Assembly (NCBI RefSeq): GCF_900103445.1
Contig: NZ_FNHS01000004.1
Span: 186,001-250,000 of the forward strand
Reading direction: 5' to 3'
Length of the DNA stretch: 64,000 nt
From: Methylobacterium phyllostachyos
GTDB lineage: Bacteria; Pseudomonadota; Alphaproteobacteria; Rhizobiales; Beijerinckiaceae
Each line of letters begins with the position of its first letter. The first letter of the stretch is position 1. Made by a program: the position numbers and the translations under genes. Under the pieces are notes generated by a model, which made no database searches, was not told the DNA's origin, and saw nothing but the letters and a program-made list of their open reading frames with translations. Positions 26,909-34,958 of the stretch are shown one piece after another.

Positions 26909-27258
26909 CCCTCATGTTCGATTTCCCGGAGGCGCCCGTCCCCGCCGAGCTCCCCGCCGGCCACGTTTGGGACCTCTCGGGCTTCAACCGCCGCGGACCC
27001 ACGATGACCGCCCTGGCGCATGTCGAGTGCGGCCCGGGGGTCGTCATCCCGCACCGCCTCCGCGCATGCGCCGACGACCTCCCGCTGATGAACCTGGGCG
27101 CGCTCCGCATCCGCGGGCGGGCGGTCGTCGTCGGGGAATGGGAGCCGGTCCCGGACGGCGAGATCTGCATCGGCACGCTCCTGCGCCCGACGCTCCTCGG
27201 CGCCCCCGAGACCGTCGAGCTCACCGATTTCCTACCCCGGGTCCGCACCGCGGCCTGA
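26905..27258 (+). CDS. Hypothetical protein
   Basis: 117 aa, predicted mostly beta (HVWDLSGFNRRGPTM, ALRIRGRAVVVGEWEPVPDG, CIGTLLRPTLLG). Last gene of the overlapping set that starts at 26126. Its 3' end and the following spacer resemble those of the gene ending at 27879 (see the repeat entries). Confidence 0.5.
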   Translation: MTLMFDFPEAPVPAELPAGHVWDLSGFNRRGPTMTALAHVECGPGVVIPHRLRACADDLPLMNLGALRIRGRAVVVGEWEPVPDGEICIGTLLRPTLLGAPETVELTDFLPRVRTAA

Positions 27259-27263
27259 GGGGT

Positions 27264-27295
27264 CCGTCGACGCGTCAGGCGGTCAGTGGCGCCCC
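27264..27295 (+). repeat. Duplicated intergenic segment, copy A
   Basis: The segment CCGTCGACGCGTCAGGCGG-T-CAGTGGCGCCCC nearly matches copy B at 27886-27914. Each copy follows a gene ending in Ala codons plus TGA and precedes a new gene, so a gene-plus-spacer unit was probably duplicated. Confidence 0.6.
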
Positions 27296-27333
27296 ACACC
27301 AGAAATGACCCCCATCCAGTCCAGAGGCAGACA

Positions 27334-27879
27334 GTGACCAAGCGCAAGAGAGTCCACCCCCTCACGAAGAAGGCCCCCGCGACGGTCCAGCCGGACGGCA
27401 GCTTCAGGCCGACCTGGCAGTACCGGGACGTCGACATCGTCGGCAGCGGCCGGAAGGGCTTCCGGATCAAGATCCGCTCCAGGCCGACGTGCGTCACGAT
27501 GGGCGAGGCCATGGACCGTGTGGACAGCTACCACCGGCGACGCGCCGGTCAGGCCCGCAAGAACGTGATGCGGATGCTGAAGGTGGCGATGCTGCCGATG
27601 GACATCGGGTTAGCCAGCGAGGCCGAGATCGAAAGGTTCGTCGAGATGGGCCTCGTCCGATCCCGGGCGCCCGGACAGGTCTACTCGGCCACGCTCGGCT
27701 ACAGCATCGGGCCAGTCTCAGTCCACACCGTCATCCGTCGCGCGATCCTGGAGGCGTGCATCGCAGCCAGCGCGGGAGAGAGCGTCAATTACGGCGTGAC
27801 CGCCGACGAGCTCATCCGGGACCTCTCCGACGCCGGGTTCGAGATCGTCCCCAAGGCGACCGTCACCGCCGCGGCCTGA
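27334..27879 (+). CDS. Hypothetical protein
   Basis: 181 aa from GTG 27334. The N-terminus is basic (KRKRVHPLTKKA) and the middle carries WQYRDVDIVGSGRKGFRIKI. The C-terminal ILEACIAASAG...ADELIRDLSDAGFEIV module has a shorter counterpart in the next gene (VEAIKGSMN...EITQALDTAGFEI). No known family. Confidence 0.5.
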   Translation: MTKRKRVHPLTKKAPATVQPDGSFRPTWQYRDVDIVGSGRKGFRIKIRSRPTCVTMGEAMDRVDSYHRRRAGQARKNVMRMLKVAMLPMDIGLASEAEIERFVEMGLVRSRAPGQVYSATLGYSIGPVSVHTVIRRAILEACIAASAGESVNYGVTADELIRDLSDAGFEIVPKATVTAAA

Positions 27880-27885
27880 TCGCCA

Positions 27886-27914
27886 CCGTCGCGCGCCAGG
27901 CGGCAGTGGCGCCC
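27886..27914 (+). repeat. Duplicated intergenic segment, copy B
   Basis: Partner of 27264-27295, differing by short indels (CCGTCGCGCGCCAGGCGG then CAGTGGCGCCCC). It lies just before the frameshifted gene starting at 27953. Confidence 0.6.
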
Positions 27915-27952
27915 CCGATCATTGAGCATCCCCCAGAACAGGAGAGCGTCCC

Positions 27953-29271
27953 ATGCGGCGCAGCACCAGCGAGTTCAGGACCCAGTTCACCGCCTACGAC
28001 CGTGCAACCGCCGTCATCCACACGGTCGACGACGCCGAAATCGTCATCGTCGAGGCCATCAAGGGTTCGATGAACCGCACCCGCGATATGAAGGAGCAGG
28101 CGCACGAGATCACGCAAGCCCTCGACACCGCCGGGTTCGAGATCCGGTACCGCCCCCTCGGCATCCTGCCTGACGAGGATGCCGCTCGGTACGGCAAGGC
28201 CCCAACGGAGGTTGCACGCCAGGAGGAAGCCGAGCGTCAGCGCGCCGTCGAACTCGGGCTCACCCCGCCGGCCGGGAGCGCGGCCCGCGTCGGCGAGGCG
28301 CGCCGGACCGGTGACTGGAGCAAGGTCTCCGACGCCGACTGGAAGGCCTGGGTGGACGTCCTGCGCCAGAGCAATCCAGCGGCCGCGGCGGAGTTCCTAC
28401 CGACCTACCAGGACCTAGCCGGCCTCCATGGCCTGTACGTCCGGGGAGACGGTACGGTGAAGCGGCTGGACAGGGCGGCCTTCGATGCCGGTGTTCTCGG
28501 CATCATCGAGCGGGACTTAAAGCCTGACGAGGACGCCCCCGGCTACCTCAAGGCCGTCCGCCTCCTGCGGGGGGCGCTCCCGCGGTCAAGGAGATCGACG
28601 ACGCCCTTGGCGGCGCGTCCCCGGACGGTTCCCAGGGTAACGTCTGGGCGCTCCGCCAGCGCATCGTCGACCGTCGCCCGCCCGCCGGACCGTTCTGGGG
28701 CGAGCCCGAGCGTGCGCCGGACGAGCCCGCGGCCGAGCCCAAGGTGAAGGCCGGGAGGGTCGTCGTCCTCGACGAGGCGGGCGAGCGCAAGCTCCAGGAC
28801 CTCCTCGCCGGCAAGGCAGTCCCCACCGGCCGGCTCGTCGAGGTGACCTACCTGATGCCGAACGGGACCAAGAAGACCGTGCGGCACGCCGAGTTCGGGA
28901 AGCTGGATTCGTTGTCGTACGACCCGTCGCTGCCCGCGGGGGCGCACATCGAGGGGGCCCGGGTGCTGAGCGCCAGGGCGACGGTGAAGCTGGAGCCTGG
29001 TCGGCGGGTCGGAGCCGGAGTGCACGACCGCGAGGGCGCCGAGGGTGCCGAGGTCCTCGGCGTGTTCTGGACGGACGGGGTCGTCAGCTTCTCCGGCGAC
29101 GGCGACAAGATCAGAGCGTTCCGTGACATGGCCGCCAGGGTCGCCGGCGGGGGCTCCATCAACGTGGGCGTTGAACCGGGCAAGCTCTATGGCACGCCCT
29201 CTGACGGAGCCGAATTCCGCGCCCTACTCGCCCGCCTGATCGCCATGCCGGACACGGAGGCCTCCGCCTGA
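27953..29271 (+). pseudogene. Hypothetical protein gene with a -1 frame change at a G6 run
   Basis: The first part (27953 to about 28570) encodes about 205 residues ending GYLKAVRLLRG. In that frame the sequence then turns into Arg/Ser/Thr-rich nonsense to 28747. Moving to the -1 frame at the run of six Gs (28569-28574) restores natural sequence: GAPAVKEIDDALGGA, LRQRIVDRRPPAGPFWG, then the domain from 28744 (VVVLDEAGERKLQDLL, YLMPNGTKKTV) to the stop at 29271. The whole would be about 440 aa. Either one G is missing (mutation or assembly error) or the run is a programmed -1 slippage site. The coupled downstream gene (TGATG) suggests the locus was functional recently. Confidence 0.65.
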
Positions 29272-29516
29272 TGCGCGCCCTCCTCACCCTCACAGTGGGC
29301 GGCCCCGTGCGGGTCGCCACCACCGCGTTGGCCATCGTGGTCATCGCGGCGGTCGCCTCCGGCTCCGGATGGGACCTCCTCCGCGCGGCCTGGATGATGA
29401 GCCTCGCCGCGAGCGGGTTCACGCTCCTCTACGCCGTCCTGGCCCTCGTCGCGGCCGCCACGGGCGCCTGCGACGAGACCCCCGCCCCCGCGTCGGAGGA
29501 GGCCGACCGTGGCTGA
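29271..29516 (+). CDS. Small two-helix membrane protein
   Basis: 81 aa. Two hydrophobic segments (residues about 14-30 and 37-62) are followed by an acidic tail. Start overlaps the preceding stop (TGATG). No family recognised; the size and topology fit holin-like or element-borne membrane proteins, but nothing more specific is supported. Confidence 0.5.
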   Translation: MRALLTLTVGGPVRVATTALAIVVIAAVASGSGWDLLRAAWMMSLAASGFTLLYAVLALVAAATGACDETPAPASEEADRG

Positions 29517-29712
29517 TCTCGCCGGCGCCCCCCAACCCTCGCTCCCCGACATCGCCGGCGCCGCATGGATCGAGGCACGCTACGACCACGGCACGATGCC
29601 CGAGGCCGCATTCCGGGTCATCGACGCTACCCGGCCGCCCGCCAGGCGGGCGCCGCCCCGTACCCCCACCGCCATGGAGGCCGCGTTCGCGCGCGCCCGC
29701 TCGTCCCGTTAG
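29509..29712 (+). CDS. Small hypothetical protein
   Basis: 67 aa from GTG 29509, overlapping the membrane gene by 8 bp. It contains IAGAAWIEARYDHGTMPEAA and a basic, Pro-rich C-terminus. Position and overlap in the operon support expression; function unknown. Confidence 0.4.
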   Translation: MADLAGAPQPSLPDIAGAAWIEARYDHGTMPEAAFRVIDATRPPARRAPPRTPTAMEAAFARARSSR

Positions 29713-29788
29713 GAGCACCGATGCGTCTCGTCTCCCCCTCCGCCTTCCGCCGAAGCTGCCCCCCGTCGCCCGAGGGGCTTGCGCCGTC

Positions 29789-30211
29789 GTGAACCAAGTC
29801 GAGGGCGCTCTGCCGGTACCGGTCGCCCCCGCGCCGGCCGCGGACGCCCCGCTGCCGGAGGTCCTGGCCGTCGAGGCGGCCGCCCTGGCGGAAGTCGCCG
29901 ATCCCGCCGTCCTGGCCGCGGCCCGGCGGGAGGCACGGGCGGCGTCGCTCGTGGCGGACCTCGACGCCGTCATCGCGAGCAACCCTCTCGGCGAGACCGT
30001 GCTGATGATCGGGCTGCAGCCGGCCAAGCCGCACGAACGGTCGGAGGCCCTCGGGCGCCGGGGTGCCCGGTGCGCGGGCTCAGCAGCCCGGCTCAGGGCA
30101 TACCTTCGCGACTATGAGCACCCCCGGCACGCGGAGCTCGTCGACCTGCATGACCGCCTCTACGCCGAGGGCCGACGTCTGATGGACGAATCGCGAGGGC
30201 TCCCCGGCTAA
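29789..30211 (+). CDS. Helical hypothetical protein
   Basis: 140 aa from GTG 29789. Ala/Glu-rich helices (VEAAALAEVADPAVLAAARR) are followed by ARLRAYLRDYEHPRHAELVD. The GTG overlaps the TGA of a 23-codon ORF that starts at ATG 29721. That ORF may be a leader, or the true N-terminus shifted out of frame near a C6 run at 29759-29764, because the plus-one-phase codons upstream (KLPPVARGACAVV) also look natural. Confidence 0.45.
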   Translation: MNQVEGALPVPVAPAPAADAPLPEVLAVEAAALAEVADPAVLAAARREARAASLVADLDAVIASNPLGETVLMIGLQPAKPHERSEALGRRGARCAGSAARLRAYLRDYEHPRHAELVDLHDRLYAEGRRLMDESRGLPG

Positions 30212-30293
30212 GGGGCGCTTGTCGATTGCAACGCGACCCGTAGCATGGACCCGTGAGCAGGCATCGCCGCTCCTCGCCAGGGAAACCGCGACC

Positions 30294-30683
30294 ATGACCG
30301 TGAAGACCGCCACCCGCAGCCGCACCCCCCTCACCGACGCCATCGAGGCCCGCATGGCCGAGGGCGGCCCCCGCCGACCCTTCGAGTACCCCAAGAGCGA
30401 GGCGGCGCTGGAGATCGAGAGCTACCTCCCCGAGCCGTATGTCCTGAAGACCACCCGGGGGCGCCCCGTGGCGATCTGGCGGTCGGACGACCTCGGCGAG
30501 GTCTGCGTGCTCCTCGGCGTCGACCAACTGCCCCGCGATTTCGTGCGGCAACTCGTGTTGATGCACGTCGCCGGCGTGAAGGAGGGACGTCGCGTCGAGA
30601 AGGTCCGCCGGCGCCATAAGGATTTCGCGGGGGCCGCCGAGCCGGCCGACGAGGAAGCCGCTGCGGCTCCAGGCATGCGCTGA
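30294..30683 (+). CDS. Hypothetical protein
   Basis: 129 aa from ATG 30294. Central part: YVLKTTRGRPVAIWRSDDLGEVCVLL, then DFVRQLVLMHVAGVKEG and a basic segment VRRRHKDF. Overlaps the next gene's ATG (TGATG). Unknown family. Confidence 0.5.
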   Translation: MTVKTATRSRTPLTDAIEARMAEGGPRRPFEYPKSEAALEIESYLPEPYVLKTTRGRPVAIWRSDDLGEVCVLLGVDQLPRDFVRQLVLMHVAGVKEGRRVEKVRRRHKDFAGAAEPADEEAAAAPGMR

Positions 30684-30937
30684 TGCGCGATCCCGATCTC
30701 CTGCGCCGGGCCGGCGAGGCCCTGTACGGTGACGGCGACTGGCGGCGCCCCATGGCCCGCCTCCTCGGTCCGCATCATCCCGACGGCCCCCGGGACGAGG
30801 TCGACCCCCGCTCCGTGTCGCGCTGGTCGAACGGGGGTCGGGAGATCCCCGACTGGATCTGGCCGGTCCTGGCCCGGCTCCTGCGGGAGCGGGCCGCCGA
30901 CGCCGCCGAGGTCGCGCGGGACATAGAGGGCGCTTAA
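30683..30937 (+). CDS. Small HTH-type DNA-binding protein
   Basis: 84 aa. The layout RRAGEALYGDGDWRRPMARLLG, then VDPRSVSRWSNGGREIPDWIW and VLARLLRERAADA matches a class of small element-borne helix-turn-helix proteins in which the recognition helix is '.S.RSV.RW..G...IP'. Probably regulates element genes. Last gene before a strong terminator. Confidence 0.6.
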   Translation: MRDPDLLRRAGEALYGDGDWRRPMARLLGPHHPDGPRDEVDPRSVSRWSNGGREIPDWIWPVLARLLRERAADAAEVARDIEGA

Positions 30938-30941
30938 CCGA

Positions 30942-30971
30942 AAGGGCCCCCGGATCGCTCCGGGGGCCCTT
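30942..30971. terminator. Bidirectional Rho-independent terminator
   Basis: A 13-bp stem (AAGGGCCCCCGGA / TCCGGGGGCCCTT with loop TCGC) lies between the convergent 30683-30937 and 30975-31571 genes. T-rich bases follow on the plus strand and A/T-rich on the other. Confidence 0.85.
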
Positions 30972-30974
30972 CTC

Positions 30975-31571
30975 TCATTCCGCGTCGTCCTCGTCCCCGT
31001 CGTCGCCCTCCGGCCGGAGCCGTTCCTCCGGGAGGGGCCAGTCCTTGATCCGCACCAGGATCTCCTCCAGCGACGTCGGGCGGTACCCCCAGACGTCGAC
31101 GCCCGCGTCGCAGGACTGGGACGTCCCGCTGAACGCTCCATGGACGTGCCCGTGCAGGTGCAGGCTGCCATGGTAGGCGCCGTCCCAGGACCGCATCGGG
31201 TAATGATCAAGAATGATCCTGTGGCCACCGAGGTGGACCTTCAGCCGCTCGTGGATGCTATCCCAGGGCAGGACCAAGGTCCGGCGATGGTCGTGATTGC
31301 CCTTGATCAGGACCTTTCGGCCGTTGAGCTTGGCGAAGATCTCCGCGCAGCGTTCCGGGCTCGCCTTATAGGCGAAGTCGCCGAGATGATAGATGGTGTC
31401 CCGCCGCCCGACCGTGGCGTTCCAGGCGTCGATCATCAGCCGGTCCATCTCCTCGACGTCGCGGAACGGGCGGCCGGAATGGTCGATGGAGCCGCGGTGC
31501 CCGAAATGCGTGTCCGCGGTGAAGAGCACGCGGCCGGCCGGGTGGTGCGGGTCGAAAGCCTTCGTGGTCAT
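30975..31571 (-). CDS. Metallophosphoesterase (calcineurin-like)
   Basis: 198 aa. All hallmark motifs of the dinuclear metal site are present: FTADTHFGHRG, HLGDFAYK, IKGNHDHRR, ILDHYPMRSWDG and HLHGHVHG. This subgroup acts on phosphoesters of nucleotides, RNA or proteins; the substrate is unknown. Phage and mobile elements often carry it. The ATG at 31571 has a GGAGG site 6 bp upstream; the frame open further to 31862 is without homology. The acidic tail is (GDDGDEDDAE). Confidence 0.88.
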   Translation of the reverse strand: MTTKAFDPHHPAGRVLFTADTHFGHRGSIDHSGRPFRDVEEMDRLMIDAWNATVGRRDTIYHLGDFAYKASPERCAEIFAKLNGRKVLIKGNHDHRRTLVLPWDSIHERLKVHLGGHRIILDHYPMRSWDGAYHGSLHLHGHVHGAFSGTSQSCDAGVDVWGYRPTSLEEILVRIKDWPLPEERLRPEGDDGDEDDAE

Positions 31572-31936
31572 GGCAGCCTCCGTGAAGGGGGGCTGCGCGC
31601 GCGGCGTCACGCCCCCGGGGGTGTCGGTTGGTTCCTGAAGGGGGGCGCTATTCGGCGTTTCACGGAGGCCTCTCGGGCGGGATCGAATCGCGAGGATCGC
31701 AGCTCGTGGCGGCGGGTCAACCGGGCTGGGGACGCGACCCTGTGCGATGGTGAAGGAACGGTGAAGGCGGGCCGCCGGCCGAGGGCTCACCGGTTGCACA
31801 TAAGGGCGTCGGACCGGCCCGAAACCGGCATACGTTGAACGTAGCGAGGCCCTAAGCGTCATATCCTCCGCATAAGGCCATCCCGTTGAAACCCGCTCTG
31901 CATGTTCCTATTTCGTTCTCAACGCGGAGACGGTTG
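31572..31936. other. Intergenic region, no gene
   Basis: About 365 bp between divergent genes. It must contain the phosphoesterase promoter. A GC-rich near-palindrome ACGCCCCCGGGGGTGT lies near 31608-31623; otherwise no repeats or RNA gene are seen. Confidence 0.35.
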
Positions 31937-32149
31937 ATGGACAGTTACGAATGGATCGCCGAAGCGGCCGCTGAGGAGCGCGACGCCATCGCCCGGGCCC
32001 TCGCCGAGGACCTCGCGGAGGCCTCCGGCCGCGGTGGGAGGGGATTCGTGCGGGCCGAGCGCCCGTCGGACCTCGCCAGGGCGCTGGGCCGGGACCGGCA
32101 CGCTCAGGCGGCCCGGCGCACGTCCAGGGCCGCCTTCTCGGCCTCGTAG
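31937..32149 (+). CDS. Small hypothetical protein (uncertain)
   Basis: 70 aa, starting MDSYEWIAEAAAEERDAIA with an acidic helical first half and a basic second half. It overlaps the 3' end of the convergent integrase by 46 bp. The N-terminal half has natural codon use, while the end may be only the integrase's complement. Kept as possible. Confidence 0.3.
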   Translation: MDSYEWIAEAAAEERDAIARALAEDLAEASGRGGRGFVRAERPSDLARALGRDRHAQAARRTSRAAFSAS

Positions 32150-33597
32150 GCCTCCAGCACCGCGGCGACCCAAACCGCCATGCCCTCGCCCTTGAGGTCG
32201 AGGCGCTGGCTGTGGATGTAGTGCCGGAGCGTGATGGCCTGGGCGAGCTCGCGCTCCTGCCCGGGCTCGCCCTTCGCCGACGGCGGCCGGTGCGCTAGGA
32301 TCGCCGAGGCCGCGCCGCCCAGCCGCTCCATGTCGAGGTAGGCGGCCATGGTCCGGCGGACGTCGTGTGGGGTCCACGGGCGGATGCCGTTCTGATCGAA
32401 CAGGTCCGCCTCGGGGCGCAGCGTCACCCCGCCGTTCCGACCGGCCTTCGCCTTCCCCTGAAGCCGGTCGAACCACTGCGTCAGCCCGACCGGCGTCACC
32501 GCCTTGCCCGGGACGCGGGACGGGAACAGGAACCGCGACGTCGGATCGACGCGGTGGCGCCGGATGACGGCCAGGGCCTCGGGCGGGACCGGGATGGCGT
32601 GCGGGGTCTTCCCCTTCATCTCCGCCGCCGTCCACGTCCAGACTTCCCAGCCGGGCCGCTCCGGCCACGCCCGCGTCGTCGCCCGCAGCGTCCCCGTCAG
32701 GGCCCCGGCGCGCTGGCCCGTGAACACCACCGCGAACAGCGCCGCCAGCATTCCCGGGGCGGTCTCCTTAGCCGTCCCGCCCAGCGCCCGGTGCCGCTCC
32801 GCCAGGACGAGGGTGCGGGCGAGCTCGGGAAGGGTCGGCGTCCGGTCCCGAGGCTTAGAGGACCATTCCGTCGTCAGCCGCTCGCGCCACCAGGGGAACT
32901 CGACGGTTGTCAGGCCAGCCCGCGGGGCGTGGTGCTTCCAGGCCCAGTCCAGCGCCGCCTTGATCGCCTCGACCGTTTCCGCCGCGGCCGACGGCGACCG
33001 CTCCCGGTGCACGCGGTCCCGGACGCGGACGAGATGGTCAAGGGTGACGGACACGACGTCGACCCGCGCGAGGCTACCTTCGGCCGTTCGGCGGAGGTGG
33101 CGCTCGTACTGCTGGGCCCAGCGCCCCTTCAGCGTCGGCAGCTTGGTCTCCAGGAACAGGTCGACCAGGTCTCCCCATTGCCAGGGCCCGTTGAGCCGCC
33201 GCTCCTCCTCGGTCAGCTCGGCGAGCTCCACCGGGAATGCGGCGTCGACGGCGTCGGCGGCCGAGAGCCCGCGCCGGTGCGCCTCTCGGTAGACCTGCAG
33301 CCCCAGCCGGGGGTCCCGGCCCGTCTTCGCCGACGTCCGCGCCTGGTCAGCCGCGACCCGCGCCGCGGCCACCGTCAGGTCGGCCATGTCGCCGAGTGTG
33401 ACGGAGCTCGTCCGGGTCTTGAGCAGCCACTTCCCCGACCGGCGCCGGACGCGCAGCACGAGCCCCTGGCAGAGGGTGTCGGAGAGCTCCAGGCCGGTCT
33501 CCTGCAGGGCGTCCCGCGCGATCAGGCCTTGGGCCCGGCGCACGTGGGCCTGGGTCAGCCGGTCCTTCTCCCGCGTGAAAGTTTCCTTGCCCGCCAT
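32104..33597 (-). CDS. int: Tyrosine-recombinase integrase
   Basis: 497 aa. An N-terminal arm-binding region ([20 protein letters not shown], as in P4-type integrases) and a core-binding domain (VDLFLETKLPTLKGRWAQQY) precede the catalytic domain. Catalytic residues seen are Arg in VVFTGQRAGAL, the HxxR box in TPHDVRRTMAAYL, and the putative nucleophile Tyr in LRHYIHSQ. The start is ATG 33597, with GGAGG 6 bp before it. It lies 154 bp from a tRNA-Gly 3' fragment, which is its likely attachment site, and would drive site-specific insertion and excision of the element. Confidence 0.92.
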   Translation of the reverse strand: MAGKETFTREKDRLTQAHVRRAQGLIARDALQETGLELSDTLCQGLVLRVRRRSGKWLLKTRTSSVTLGDMADLTVAAARVAADQARTSAKTGRDPRLGLQVYREAHRRGLSAADAVDAAFPVELAELTEEERRLNGPWQWGDLVDLFLETKLPTLKGRWAQQYERHLRRTAEGSLARVDVVSVTLDHLVRVRDRVHRERSPSAAAETVEAIKAALDWAWKHHAPRAGLTTVEFPWWRERLTTEWSSKPRDRTPTLPELARTLVLAERHRALGGTAKETAPGMLAALFAVVFTGQRAGALTGTLRATTRAWPERPGWEVWTWTAAEMKGKTPHAIPVPPEALAVIRRHRVDPTSRFLFPSRVPGKAVTPVGLTQWFDRLQGKAKAGRNGGVTLRPEADLFDQNGIRPWTPHDVRRTMAAYLDMERLGGAASAILAHRPPSAKGEPGQERELAQAITLRHYIHSQRLDLKGEGMAVWVAAVLEAYEAEKAALDVRRAA

Positions 33598-33750
33598 CGA
33601 CGCCTCCGTGCCGCGTACCACGGGCGTACCACGCCCAACCGCGAACGCCCAGGCAAGTCACCCTGGGGCGGAAAGGGGCGGAAAGCTGTGTGACATCAAT
33701 GGCCCGGTTAACGGTGGATTGCTGCAGTCGCAGCATCCGGGGATGTGCTA

Positions 33751-33801
33751 TTCAGCTTCCCAAGCTGAATGTCGTCGGTTCGATCCCGATCGCCCGCTCC
33801 A
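33751..33801 (+). tRNA. 3' half of tRNA-Gly(CCC): element attachment site
   Basis: The stretch begins with the anticodon stem-loop TCAGC-TTCCCAA-GCTGA (anticodon CCC), continues with a T-arm GTCGG-TTCGATC-CCGAT and the 3' acceptor strand CGCCCGC plus T-CCA. The complementary 5' acceptor GCGGGCG and a D-arm are missing upstream. This is the typical duplicate left when an integrase inserts into a tRNA gene. I found no second copy in the window, so the intact tRNA probably lies at the element's other end, to the left of base 1. Bases 33598-33909 otherwise hold nothing. Confidence 0.8.
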
Positions 33802-33909
33802 GTCTACCGAGCTTCGTCGCCTGACGCGATGTTGTCCTCATCGAAGAATTCTGCCCGTTGCGTCTTTCCGTGGCTCGGCCGGCGCGCCAGTGGCGTTCTA
33901 TTCACCCGT

Positions 33910-34128
33910 CTAAAGACGTGTCAGCCGCAGGCGCCAAGCCGCGTCGTAGGGTGCCGCCCGTTTCGCCTCGGGCGAATCCGCGGGTTCGAGGGGCGAGCTG
34001 TGCTCGAGCAGGGCTCGGTCGCCCGGTTCTTCCTGCGTCAGCACGCAACCGCCCAGGATCGATGCAAGCGTCCAGACCAGGACGAACTTGCAGAGCCAAA
34101 TCCGGAAAAGCCGCGATCCCGCCGCCAT
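33910..34128 (-). CDS. Small putative lipoprotein
   Basis: 72 aa. A basic N-terminus followed by a hydrophobic stretch ends in the lipobox SILGGC at residues 23-28, so it is a candidate for lipid modification. The mature part is short, acidic then basic (VLTQEEPGDRALLEH). ATG 34128 is preferred over the longer frame to 34218 because the signal peptide begins there. Function unknown. Confidence 0.5.
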   Translation of the reverse strand: MAAGSRLFRIWLCKFVLVWTLASILGGCVLTQEEPGDRALLEHSSPLEPADSPEAKRAAPYDAAWRLRLTRL

Positions 34129-34247
34129 GCCTCGGCCGACAGTGCCGGAACCGAACCGGGCGCGGTGCGACCGGACCGGTCCCCAGATTTGCCCCGCGAT
34201 GTGAACAAGCGCGTGCAAGTTGTCGGCCTCCGGCGCACGGCGGCCCC

Positions 34248-34787
34248 TTAGGCTGCTGCCCGCCCCTCGCTGGGGAGCAGCTCCCGGCTCGCCTGCTCGA
34301 TGCGCACCAGCCAGCCCTCAGCGATCTCGGCGCGGCGCTCGGCCGCCTGGACCCGCGTCTCCATTGCTTGCAGCCGGGCGGATGCCTCCGCCTGAACCCT
34401 GCCGACCTGCGCCTCGGCGCGGGCGCGGAGCTCGCCGGCCTTGGCATCCGCCTGGGCCTGGATCTCGCGGACCAGCCCCTCCAAGGCACGGACCTCCTGT
34501 TGCGACCGCTTCAGTTCCTGCAGCAGGGTATCCTGCTCGGCGGCCTGCTCACGCAGACGCGCCTCCTGCTGCTGAGCCGCACTCTTGGCGGCGGTGAGGG
34601 TGTCGAGCACGCCGGTCCAGTCCGAGGCAACGCGACGTGGCACGGGTGCCGCGTCGCCCACCACAGCGAGCGTCGGAGAGGACTGGAGGGAGGCCGCCGG
34701 AGCCTTCTCCGGGCCATCCTGCCGGTGCGCAACGATATGCGCATCGAGATTGGCCCAGAACGCCTCGTCCATCGCTGGCATCGCCAT
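34248..34787 (-). CDS. Coiled-coil protein, paralogue 1 of 3
   Basis: 179 aa. The N-terminal about 60 residues are variable (FWANLDAHIVAHRQDG). A long coiled coil (about 65-155) is rich in Ala, Glu, Gln and Arg. The C-terminal signature is RAEIAEGWLVRIEQASREL. The shared pattern RAxxAExWLxRI also ends the next two minus-strand genes. A GAAGGGA site precedes ATG 34787. No named family recognised. Confidence 0.6.
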   Translation of the reverse strand: MAMPAMDEAFWANLDAHIVAHRQDGPEKAPAASLQSSPTLAVVGDAAPVPRRVASDWTGVLDTLTAAKSAAQQQEARLREQAAEQDTLLQELKRSQQEVRALEGLVREIQAQADAKAGELRARAEAQVGRVQAEASARLQAMETRVQAAERRAEIAEGWLVRIEQASRELLPSEGRAAA

Positions 34788-34958
34788 TCCCTTCTACCGG
34801 TACCTGTCTCTGACGCCGCGTGCCGGGTGAGCGGAACCGGCACGATGCTTCAGACCCTGGGTTCGCATCTTCGCCCCGAAAACCCGCGGGCCGCCATTCG
34901 GGGTGATGCGCGAGACGGACGCCTAGCCGGGTCCGCCTCGGGCGTCTTGAAGGGGCTC

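Noticed and set aside
28744-29271. Separate 175-codon gene after the frameshifted ORF
   Set aside because: Its frame remains open and natural well upstream of the GTG, to the G6 run, so it is treated as the second part of one broken or slipped gene.
29721-29792. 23-codon ORF overlapping the next GTG
   Set aside because: Too short to support; may be a leader or a frame-shifted N-terminus, noted under the following gene.
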